A stretch of DNA of 47,487 nt from Anaerolineales bacterium (lineage in GTDB: Bacteria; Chloroflexota; Anaerolineae; Anaerolineales; UBA11858). The notes under the pieces are model-generated. The model saw only the letters and a list, made by a program, of their open reading frames with translations. It searched no databases and was not told the origin of the DNA. This document shows positions 37,448 to 44,667 of the stretch, piece after piece; position 1 is the first letter of the stretch; each line of letters opens with the position of its first letter. A program made the position numbers and the translations under genes. The stretch covers positions 1 to 47,487 of the forward strand of contig JANQED010000186.1 in assembly GCA_028278545.1 (NCBI GenBank), read 5' to 3'.

Positions 37448-37558
37448 TTAGCCTGCCATCGAAATGGTGGCAACGAACCAGCCAAGCGCAAACGCGAGGC
37501 CGAACTGAACCACACGGTTCCCCGCGAGGTCCTTAACCTTTTCCCAAACTTCACTCAT
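37448..37558 (-). CDS. Single-TM micropeptide in lysis region (36 aa)
   Basis: The ATG overlaps the end of the upstream signal-peptide gene and is preceded by GGAAACGGAAG. A charged start (MSEVWEKVKDLAGN) precedes one TM (VVQFGLAFALGWFVATISMA). Possible holin, antiholin or pinholin accessory. No family is recognised. Confidence 0.6.
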   Translation of the reverse strand: MSEVWEKVKDLAGNRVVQFGLAFALGWFVATISMAG

Positions 37559-37967
37559 CTTCCGTTTCCTTTCCAATAGTTCGCATTAGACCTGTCCAGC
37601 TTTTGGCGTCTGCTGGCATGACGAAATAGCTGCAATCTTCCTTGATAAGATGCACATATCGCATGGGCTCGCCGGGCATTTCGGCGATGTAGATTTCATC
37701 AGCCACAAGCGTGGTCACAGGAGGGATTGCGTTGATCGCGTCAAGGAGGTCCTGTGTAAGTTCTTCATCAAACTCGTAAAAATTGGCTTGCGGCCACCGC
37801 CGTTCAAGATGCTTCTTGACATCGTTTAGCCACCCAAACGCCGGTGCTGCGGTTACGGGAAACTCGCAATTCTGCCAACGATCAAAAGGGTTATCAAGAA
37901 CTTCGGCTTTGACCGGCGCAATCACCAGAAAAAGCGCAAGCAAAAAAGGTCCAATTCCTCTAAGCAT
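37551..37967 (-). CDS. Exported protein upstream of lysis genes (138 aa)
   Basis: A classic signal peptide MLRGIGPFLLALFLVIAPVK then AE, with probable cleavage after Ala21. The ATG follows AGGAGGTAGAG. Mature part is mixed alpha/beta with an acidic middle (FYEFDEELTQDLLDAI) and two cysteines (Cys34, Cys112) that could form a disulfide. It probably acts in the periplasm during lysis or infection. It has no lipobox and no coiled coil, so a spanin is not well supported. Function unknown. Confidence 0.65.
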   Translation of the reverse strand: MLRGIGPFLLALFLVIAPVKAEVLDNPFDRWQNCEFPVTAAPAFGWLNDVKKHLERRWPQANFYEFDEELTQDLLDAINAIPPVTTLVADEIYIAEMPGEPMRYVHLIKEDCSYFVMPADAKSWTGLMRTIGKETEDE

Positions 37968-38011
37968 CTCTACCTCCTGTTATAGAGTATATAGTGATTA
38001 TTTGCCGAAAG

Positions 38012-40606
38012 TCAACGGGCTTCGCGTTCTGTCATAGCCTCGCGTGTGCCTTCGAGGCCGCCAATTACTGCTCCCATGACCCTCTCAAACCTACGAAGTT
38101 CGCTCGCGGTTTGTGGGACGGCAGAAACCAGCATACGCTCAACCCTTGGGTTCAACACGGCCTCAGCCAGCAGCTTGTCCGGCGGGATGCCCGCCATAGC
38201 TTGCTCAACAGCGGCTCGGGCCGCTTGCGAGACAATAGCCGGGGTCTGGACAGTACCGCCGCCTGTAGCACGCGCCAACACACCACCGGCCTGCGCGCCG
38301 AAGATACGGGATAGGATGATGCCGCCTTGGCGGAAGATTGCGGTGGCCAGCCTCTCCTCCCCACTGGCAACGCGGTCGATGTTGGTGACAATCTGCTCAA
38401 GCCTGCGGAATTGACGGTCGTCGAGCGCCGCTTTCATCGCGTCCTCGTTATTCTCAAACACACGCCTGAGGTTCACAGCGGTATCGGCGCGGTCGACAAG
38501 CCACTGGATCATGCCCGAGCGCATTCCCTCCAGCGCATCCTCGGCGCCTGTCTCTCCCTGCCGGGCCCCTGTGGAGATGTTCATCATGACCTCGCGCACG
38601 GCAGCAGCTTTGTTCGGGGCCCGCATGATGGCTTCGATAGCGGAGGACCCTTCCGGTGCTGCCCCACGCACTTCAGGGATCACGGCTTCCGGGCCGGTCC
38701 TGTCGCCGATTTGGAAGCGGGCAAAAGAGCTACGACGGATCACATCCTCATCCTCCAGCAAGTTCTGGAGCTTCCGGCCTCGATTAAACACGTCGTCGGC
38801 GCCGGATTGGAGGGCTTCGATCACATCGCGGTTGTCCTCGACAAAGCGGATAGCGCCTTGTGGGCTGTCTTGTCCCGCCTCACGGAACATGGCGCGCACA
38901 GACATAGAGGCCTGCTGCGATAGAGACGGCCTGCGCAGGTTGCTGGCGATATCTTGGACCTGTTGCAAGCCCTCTCGATCCCTGAACAGGAAACCAGCAG
39001 TGTCCCCCGGCCTCACATTAGGCTGGCTCATCACAGTCTGGGACATCTGAAGGGCCTCGGCCACGAGGTCGCGCTTGAACAGGTCCGCTTGCTGACGGGT
39101 GAATTCCAAGGCGTCAAGCACACTCTGGTCGCCGGGGTTCAGTGCCACATGACGCTGGATCGTGTCGAGCACGGCGCTTTCAAGTTGCAGGAACTGACGG
39201 CGCAAGCCCGGGGAGATACCACCGCCAAGAAGGTTGCGTTCCATGCCCCGGCGTCGGTCACGGATGCGCGTGCGCAGCGCGATCAAGCTATCGATGGTTT
39301 GGGGCTGCGGAACCAGCCTGCCATCTTCCACTCGCACCATCTTGGAGATTTCATCCAGAAACTCGCCGGGCACGATAGAGGGACCCAGATGTCGGGTCTC
39401 CCCTACGATGTTTCCATCCTCATCAAACCTTGGCGTAGCGAGGTCCGTCCTGCGGGTCCGGGCAGAGGAATTAATCTGCCGCGCTTGTGCAATAAGGGGA
39501 TCGATATCGACGCGCTGTTTGCCGTCTACCCGGTTCCACATGCGGCGCTGCATACGGTCGGATAGGCTGCGGGCACGTTCGATGCCGGTGCGCAGTCTAG
39601 TGGACGCGGCTCTAACTGCGGCGGGCGCCGACATGTTGATGCCCTCCCCGGGCACCGCTTTGTTGATCTCACGCTCGATTGCCTGCCGGATAGCGGTAGC
39701 TTGCCCCTCAACCCGCCTTCGCGCGAACGCTACGGTGTCATCGGGGTTGCCTCCCACTGGCGCCAAGGGCCCTTCTGGAGTGGCCTGTTGCCCTCCCCTA
39801 CGCAGGGTACGCCTAAGCGCTCCACCTGCGGCAGCACCACCAACTCCACCGATGACCGGCTGACCTACAGCGGAGCCTGCTGCGGCACCCGCTACACCAC
39901 CCACAACTTCGGGAGCAGCAGCGACACGTCCAGCACGGAACATAGTGGGACCGGCAATACCACCGGTCACCCCGCCGATGATCTCTCCTGCGGGGCGGAA
40001 GCTTTCGCCAAGAGCACCGGCAGCAAGTTCGCCTGTAGGTTGGGAAAGGGCAACGGCGCCAGCTTCTTCCGCAGCCACAACACCGGGCCTGCGTTGGATA
40101 AACTGGCCGGCCCTCTGCACCACGTCTGTAATAGCTTTACGGATACCTGTGAACCCTTGTGAGCTTGTAGCTGCCGCTGTAGGAGCTGCCGCTCCGAGGC
40201 CCGCAACCACGAGGGCGGCGCCCAAGGCCTGCTCACCCATGCGAGCGGATAGCGCGCCCTCAGGAGCGTCAACGATGATCCCAGCCTCGCGGAAGGCTTC
40301 GCGTATGATCTCCTCGCCATTGGCGTTGCCTTCAAGCTCTAGGAACTTGCGGCCAGCATTTAGGACGGGGCCTGCAATGGAGCTTGTGAAGGGGTTGGTT
40401 TCACTCGCATCAACAACGAGCCCAAGCCCATCTGCGATGGCTGAGTTGATACCGGCAAGGAAGTCATTCAACACGGGGATCGTGGGGACCTCGCCACCGG
40501 CAAAAGTGGTCCGGGCAGGGGCACGGCTTTGCAGACGGTTGACCACACTGCTGCGGGCTTGGCGCTGTTTCAGCTTAGTAATAAGCTCTTGTCTATTCGC
40601 CGCCAT
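38012..40606 (-). CDS. Large internal virion/ejection protein (864 aa)
   Basis: The N-terminal third holds long Gly/Ala/Val-rich stretches (GGVAGAAAGSAVGQPVIGGV near 237-256), which look able to insert into a membrane; the rest is helical and highly charged, with many Arg and Gln. Podoviruses carry such large internal proteins that leave the head first and build a channel across the envelope. No lysozyme signature is clear. It overlaps the upstream virion gene by 14 bp. Ejection role is inferred from size, composition and place before the lysis genes. Confidence 0.65.
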   Translation of the reverse strand: MAANRQELITKLKQRQARSSVVNRLQSRAPARTTFAGGEVPTIPVLNDFLAGINSAIADGLGLVVDASETNPFTSSIAGPVLNAGRKFLELEGNANGEEIIREAFREAGIIVDAPEGALSARMGEQALGAALVVAGLGAAAPTAAATSSQGFTGIRKAITDVVQRAGQFIQRRPGVVAAEEAGAVALSQPTGELAAGALGESFRPAGEIIGGVTGGIAGPTMFRAGRVAAAPEVVGGVAGAAAGSAVGQPVIGGVGGAAAGGALRRTLRRGGQQATPEGPLAPVGGNPDDTVAFARRRVEGQATAIRQAIEREINKAVPGEGINMSAPAAVRAASTRLRTGIERARSLSDRMQRRMWNRVDGKQRVDIDPLIAQARQINSSARTRRTDLATPRFDEDGNIVGETRHLGPSIVPGEFLDEISKMVRVEDGRLVPQPQTIDSLIALRTRIRDRRRGMERNLLGGGISPGLRRQFLQLESAVLDTIQRHVALNPGDQSVLDALEFTRQQADLFKRDLVAEALQMSQTVMSQPNVRPGDTAGFLFRDREGLQQVQDIASNLRRPSLSQQASMSVRAMFREAGQDSPQGAIRFVEDNRDVIEALQSGADDVFNRGRKLQNLLEDEDVIRRSSFARFQIGDRTGPEAVIPEVRGAAPEGSSAIEAIMRAPNKAAAVREVMMNISTGARQGETGAEDALEGMRSGMIQWLVDRADTAVNLRRVFENNEDAMKAALDDRQFRRLEQIVTNIDRVASGEERLATAIFRQGGIILSRIFGAQAGGVLARATGGGTVQTPAIVSQAARAAVEQAMAGIPPDKLLAEAVLNPRVERMLVSAVPQTASELRRFERVMGAVIGGLEGTREAMTEREAR

Positions 40607-42413
40607 TGGCCTCTAGTGCCTCCAGAAGTGCGGCCTGTTCCGCATCGCTCAGCCCATCGAGCATCTCGTCGGGAACTTCCTGCCCACTTTCGATCATCTG
40701 CACAATGCTCTGGACGGCCTCTGAATTAGCTGCGTCTTGCTGCTGGCCCCCCGTCGCCTCATTCAAGATACCAAGGGCGTCTTGAACCACACTCTGCACG
40801 GACCCGCGCTCGCCCCGAGGGACCTCCTCAAGCTCCATGGTGCTGCCTTCAGGCCGCTGTCCAGACAGGATCGCCTCATTGATCTGGCGCCGGCGCATAA
40901 GCTCGATCACCAATGTGGCCATGTCCTGTTTCGCGGTTTCCGGGTTCTTCAACAGGCTTGCAGGGTCCGGGAAAAGCTCGAACAACTGACGCCGTTCTTC
41001 GTTGGAGATGCGGTCATCATCGGCAAGGGACTGCACAAGCTGGTTGCGCAAGATGCGAAGCCTCTGGCGTGCCTGTGCAGTGTCTTGGAATTGGGTGCCT
41101 TCAAAGAAAGCCCCAAGCGCGTTATCGATAGAGGTCTGGATGTTTGCAACAAGCCCCGTCCCAAGCTCCGCGTCTTGGAAGCCTGTGACACCCAACTGCG
41201 TAATGAAGGCGTCGATCTGGTTGTTCTGTTCATTCAACCTATTGCGCTGGCGTTGAGGCACGGTGGTTTCTCCAGCCTGCTGCTGCTCAACGGGCGTAAC
41301 TGGGCTCACCTGCGCCACCTGTTGCTGGCCCTGTGCGTCGAACGCCTCCTGCTCTGTAGCAAAGCTGCCCATGGACCTCAAGCGGCCCTGTTGGAAAAGC
41401 TGGTTTGCTTGCGCCTCAGTAAGCGGGACGCCACCTTCTGAGATGAGGGGTAGGACGTGGAAGTTACCGTCGGAGCCGAACACGACCGTGGTCTGCGGCC
41501 TCTGAGAAGCCTGCGCATCGAAGAAACTGGCGTTGGCGGGCGTGCGCACGACAGGTGCCTGCGGAATGGGGGAACGGCCTGTGGCCATCTCAATGGCTTG
41601 TGCCACATTTGTCGCGAGCCCCAGCCGCAGGACTTCGCTTGCACGCGCAGCGATTGTGGTCGCTTGCTGCTGCATCTCAGGGGAGCCCGCCAGCGTTACC
41701 TCACCCGTCGCCGGGTTCAGGGTCGGCTGAAGGCCAAGCTCTTGTCCAGCCATCGTGCGCAGTGCGTTTGTGGTTTGGTCATTCACGTTGCCAGTGGCGT
41801 CGAGTAGATCGCTGGCAAGTTGGCTAGGATCGGCCTGCCCACGCTGGATAGCCTGCGGGGTCTGTCCCCGTGTAGCAGCGATGACGTTTTGATCTTGATT
41901 TGCGGTGATGAATTCCGTCCCGGGGTCGGTGATTTGCATCTGGCCGGGCACACCTTGTGCAAGGCTTTGCCCCGGGCCGAGCACCTGTGTGCGGGTTCCT
42001 TGCCCCACAACCACTTCTCCGGTGCTGGGGTTCACGAGCCTGTCATCTACCCCAAGGGTCTCCCGCTGCGGGCGGGTAGCCTCAACAAACTGCACCAGCA
42101 TCCCCTGCAAATCCTGTGCCGAGATATTTGGGTTGGAGATAATGTTGGGGTCAGTCATGACCTGCCGGATCGCGATATTCGGGTCCATGCCCTGCTGCAC
42201 CAGTGCGTTGTGCTGTTCGATCATGCCTTGGAATAGCTGGTTCTGCGCCGTGGTCAAGGCTTGTGCCCGCTGGCGGTTCACCTGATCGACCTCACTCTGG
42301 AACACGGACTGGCGCTCAAGCGTGCGCTGTTCGGGCGTGATGCCAAGCCCGAGGATGCGCAGAAAAGGGTTCGTCCGAACGTCTGTTGGGAATGTAATTA
42401 CCGGATCAGGCAT
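40593..42413 (-). CDS. Internal virion protein, Gln-rich (606 aa)
   Basis: It starts MPDPVITFPTDVRTNPFLRI and is very rich in Gln, Ala and Thr, with long helical segments and disordered linkers. QQQ-runs and proline-rich patches separate domains. The composition and its place between a DNA-transfer-like gene and the 864-aa protein fit a second ejection protein. No enzyme motif is seen. It overlaps both neighbours by 1-14 bp. Confidence 0.6.
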   Translation of the reverse strand: MPDPVITFPTDVRTNPFLRILGLGITPEQRTLERQSVFQSEVDQVNRQRAQALTTAQNQLFQGMIEQHNALVQQGMDPNIAIRQVMTDPNIISNPNISAQDLQGMLVQFVEATRPQRETLGVDDRLVNPSTGEVVVGQGTRTQVLGPGQSLAQGVPGQMQITDPGTEFITANQDQNVIAATRGQTPQAIQRGQADPSQLASDLLDATGNVNDQTTNALRTMAGQELGLQPTLNPATGEVTLAGSPEMQQQATTIAARASEVLRLGLATNVAQAIEMATGRSPIPQAPVVRTPANASFFDAQASQRPQTTVVFGSDGNFHVLPLISEGGVPLTEAQANQLFQQGRLRSMGSFATEQEAFDAQGQQQVAQVSPVTPVEQQQAGETTVPQRQRNRLNEQNNQIDAFITQLGVTGFQDAELGTGLVANIQTSIDNALGAFFEGTQFQDTAQARQRLRILRNQLVQSLADDDRISNEERRQLFELFPDPASLLKNPETAKQDMATLVIELMRRRQINEAILSGQRPEGSTMELEEVPRGERGSVQSVVQDALGILNEATGGQQQDAANSEAVQSIVQMIESGQEVPDEMLDGLSDAEQAALLEALEANGGE

Positions 42414-43267
42414 TAGATGCTCCCACTAAAGCTGAACGGCGCCAGCAAGGTTGGCACGATGCCCTTGTCGCTTGTTCCACTGCCCTGAGACTGGCTCTGG
42501 GTGCCAGCAGCGATAAGCGGGGCCCCGGTAGCGATCTGGAGGGCTTGCAACACGGCCTGCACGCGGCCCTGAAATTCCTGTAGCCCCCGCTCGATCCCAA
42601 GGTCTTGGATGAGGCGGGGTAGGGCTTGTGCTTGGAGGTTCTGGACCGTAGTCTCCACTTCCTGCTGGCTAAGCTGGAGGGCTTCACTCTGGCGCCCGCG
42701 TTCAGCCTCCTGCGTGGCGAAGCTCAAATTGGTTGCGATGTCGGCAAGCTCTGCGGCCACGCCGGTGGTAACGTCGGCGGCGGCTTGGTCGAATGCGCTG
42801 GTGCCTTGGGGTTGCACGAATTGGCCTGCGGCTGTGAAACGTCCCGGCAGGGACCTAGTTAGGGTCTGCTCCAAGCCCTCTAGGGTGGGCCGCTGAGCAG
42901 CAGTGATCGCGGCCTCTAGAAATGGGTTGGCACCTCCACTTCCGGGAAGGAAGTCCCCTCCCAGCGTGCGCGAGAGCAAGTCCCTGCGTGCTGCTCCTCC
43001 CCCTCCCAGCAACTCCTGTTGCAAGAGGTCGAGAATTTGCTGCTCTCCACTGCCAATAGCCGCTGCTAGCGGGTTACCAGTGCTTTGCGTAAAGGTTGGG
43101 ATGCCTCCAAGCGGATCGCCGCCAGAGCCTGAAAACAGGCTAGACAACGCCGACGCAAAAGGGCCACGCAGTCCCGCCAGTTCAGGGGGCGTAATATCCA
43201 CGGGGCCGGACGTACTAGAGGTTTTCTCTTTGCTTCCGCCAAACAGCTTCTTTGTAAAACTGCTCAT
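42413..43267 (-). CDS. Virion/DNA-transfer-like protein (284 aa)
   Basis: Begins MSSFTKKLFGGSKEKTSSTS, a Gly/Ser-rich N-terminus, then a long Gln/Leu/Ala helical region (about residues 175-250). Similar proteins precede the large internal proteins in several podoviruses and are packed in the head. The ATG overlaps the upstream stop (ATGA) and its own stop overlaps the next ATG. No motif decides its exact role. Confidence 0.55.
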   Translation of the reverse strand: MSSFTKKLFGGSKEKTSSTSGPVDITPPELAGLRGPFASALSSLFSGSGGDPLGGIPTFTQSTGNPLAAAIGSGEQQILDLLQQELLGGGGAARRDLLSRTLGGDFLPGSGGANPFLEAAITAAQRPTLEGLEQTLTRSLPGRFTAAGQFVQPQGTSAFDQAAADVTTGVAAELADIATNLSFATQEAERGRQSEALQLSQQEVETTVQNLQAQALPRLIQDLGIERGLQEFQGRVQAVLQALQIATGAPLIAAGTQSQSQGSGTSDKGIVPTLLAPFSFSGSI

Positions 43268-43707
43268 ACACTAAATTCCCAAATCGTTCCTATCTTTTTG
43301 GGGGACCCGGCCTGTTTAAACGAGCGCTTCCAAACGATATCGGACTTCCCCGACATATTCGATCCCCAGAACTTAGTATAGCCCTTTTCCTTCACTCTGT
43401 CCATCACCGTTCTGACCAGAAGGGTCTTCAATTCGGCAGAGCCCTCATTGTAAAAGTGGATGATGTGGGGTTCTAAGGCGAAACCTGAAGTTGGAAAGTC
43501 GATGATCGCGAGAGCTTTAAGCTCGTTTTCCTCCGACCCCAACAGAAATATCACACTGGGGTCCATCACCAGCGCTATGACATCCTCGGCAATATCCTCG
43601 ATCCCGGCTGGCGCAAAAGCGCTGGCCTTGAAGGCTTTCTCAATAAGCCCGCTGACTTCTATTGTCCCCAATGCCTTGACATTGGACAGTTCTGCTACAT
43701 TCGCCAT
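43264..43707 (-). CDS. GNAT-like virion-cluster protein (147 aa)
   Basis: The order of beta strands and helices, with ELKALAIIDFPTSGFALEPH (about 62-81) followed by a helix (LKTLLVRTVMDRVKEKGYTK) and a late strand (WEFSV), resembles the acetyltransferase fold found in several phage virion clusters. No strict acetyl-CoA Q/RxxGxG/A loop is visible, so it may be inactive or structural. AGGAGGAACAC precedes the ATG. The fold call is tentative. Confidence 0.45.
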   Translation of the reverse strand: MANVAELSNVKALGTIEVSGLIEKAFKASAFAPAGIEDIAEDVIALVMDPSVIFLLGSEENELKALAIIDFPTSGFALEPHIIHFYNEGSAELKTLLVRTVMDRVKEKGYTKFWGSNMSGKSDIVWKRSFKQAGSPKKIGTIWEFSV

Positions 43708-43728
43708 GTGTTCCTCCTATCTGGCGCA

Positions 43729-43833
43729 TTATGCAAATACCGCGTGGACCGACAATTTGATCGTCATCCCCACTCCAAGCCCTGCAAAGAAGCTCAAAGC
43801 ACAGGTAAACGCTGTGTTGTCTTCCAACATCAT
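43729..43833 (-). CDS. Membrane micropeptide (34 aa)
   Basis: ATG 43833 is preceded by AAAGAGGGAAG, and overlaps the TGA of the gene above. The sequence has one hydrophobic segment (FTCALSFFAGLGVGMTIKLS). Last of three adjacent membrane proteins. No family is recognised. Confidence 0.55.
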   Translation of the reverse strand: MMLEDNTAFTCALSFFAGLGVGMTIKLSVHAVFA

Positions 43834-44006
43834 CTTCCCTCTTTCAAACGGTTGGCGTCAAGTAATTCTAACAGTTCCACAGGCAAAAAGTAGTCCATGA
43901 TGCTCTGCCAGCCCCAACCTGCCACTACAGCCATGCCGACAAAGAAGTATAGAAACAGCACCATAGACACCAAACGGCGCCAGACTGATATTTCTTTCCC
44001 AAGCAT
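43830..44006 (-). CDS. Single-TM small protein (58 aa)
   Basis: The ATG overlaps the TGA of the upstream gene (TGATG), and the stop overlaps the next ATG by 4 bases. TM segment LVSMVLFLYFFVGMAVVAGW (about residues 12-31) follows a basic N-terminus, and the C-terminus is acidic then basic and helical (YFLPVELLELLDANRLKEGR). Possible lysis or membrane-docking function; unknown. Confidence 0.65.
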   Translation of the reverse strand: MLGKEISVWRRLVSMVLFLYFFVGMAVVAGWGWQSIMDYFLPVELLELLDANRLKEGR

Positions 44007-44236
44007 CACCGGCCTCCGATCTTCGGCAGCCAGTCCTTGAGGTCTTCAAGGGCGGCCATGACGCCGACGAGCATGAAGTAAACAGCAATCGGCGGGCTTT
44101 TCACAAGATAGCCCAAGCTGTCGCCGATAATAAGGCCGAAGAATACTAGGCCTGCCACAATTTGGATTACGCGCCGGACCCACATATCCCACCCCACTTT
44201 CTGCGGGTTGGCGTAGTCCTGCCATTTATCTACCAT
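44006..44236 (-). CDS. Two-TM holin-like protein (76 aa)
   Basis: Soluble N-terminus (MVDKWQDYANPQKVGWDMWV) precedes TM1 (VIQIVAGLVFFGLIIGDSL, about 23-41) and TM2 (PPIAVYFMLVGVMAALEDL, about 48-66). A charged C-terminus ends in KIGGR. Size and topology fit a class II holin, an alternative to the protein next to the endolysin. The AGGAGGGCATA ribosome site precedes the ATG. Confidence 0.6.
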   Translation of the reverse strand: MVDKWQDYANPQKVGWDMWVRRVIQIVAGLVFFGLIIGDSLGYLVKSPPIAVYFMLVGVMAALEDLKDWLPKIGGR

Positions 44237-44667
44237 TATGCCCTCCTAGGCCTTATAGGCTGTTGCGGCGCTCTTTCTTTAGCCGATTTACCCGGCCATT
44301 TTCCAACACCGTCAATTGTGCCCGCTCCGGGATCGACATCTGAGCCCGCTTCAATCGCGTTTTCGAGAGCCGTGGCCCGGGTTTTGACTGAACGGATTAC
44401 CGCCACCATTTTCGCCTCTGTGTCGACATCTTCACTAGCCAGAGCGTCGATGATCTTCGAGCGCAGCATGGTTTGGACCCCTAGCTTCTTCTCCTCCGGC
44501 GTCTCCACCCTTTCTGCGGGAGGAGTGAAGGAAGCGCCGTCATACGTCCAGCCCGGTCCCGCCAGATCATCGTTGACCAGCGTGTAACCCTTTATCTGAA
44601 ACCCGTCTTCGGCCTCAATCACATTGACGATGCGGTTCGTCCCATTCTCAACGACGACTTTTCTCAT
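44236..44667 (-). CDS. Fibre-associated small protein (143 aa)
   Basis: ATG 44667 overlaps the stop of the large fibre gene (TAATG). The N-terminus (MRKVVVENGTNRIVNVIEAE) and PGWTYDGASFTPP (about 39-51) form a module common in short proteins encoded after tail fibres, which can be chaperones or fibre-tip components. The middle is helical and the end Pro/Arg-rich. Role inferred from its place. Confidence 0.65.
   Translation of the reverse strand: MRKVVVENGTNRIVNVIEAEDGFQIKGYTLVNDDLAGPGWTYDGASFTPPAERVETPEEKKLGVQTMLRSKIIDALASEDVDTEAKMVAVIRSVKTRATALENAIEAGSDVDPGAGTIDGVGKWPGKSAKERAPQQPIRPRRA

Noticed and set aside
38012..43267. Many long antisense frames opposite the internal virion protein genes
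   Set aside because: Typical of GC-rich coding DNA; Cys/Arg/Ser/Pro-heavy with no ribosome sites, while the leftward frames are long, continuous and coupled.
43858..44088. 76-aa leftward frame overlapping the small membrane-protein genes
   Set aside because: It lacks a ribosome site and is a shadow of the 58-aa and 76-aa membrane proteins, which are coupled by exact stop/start overlaps.
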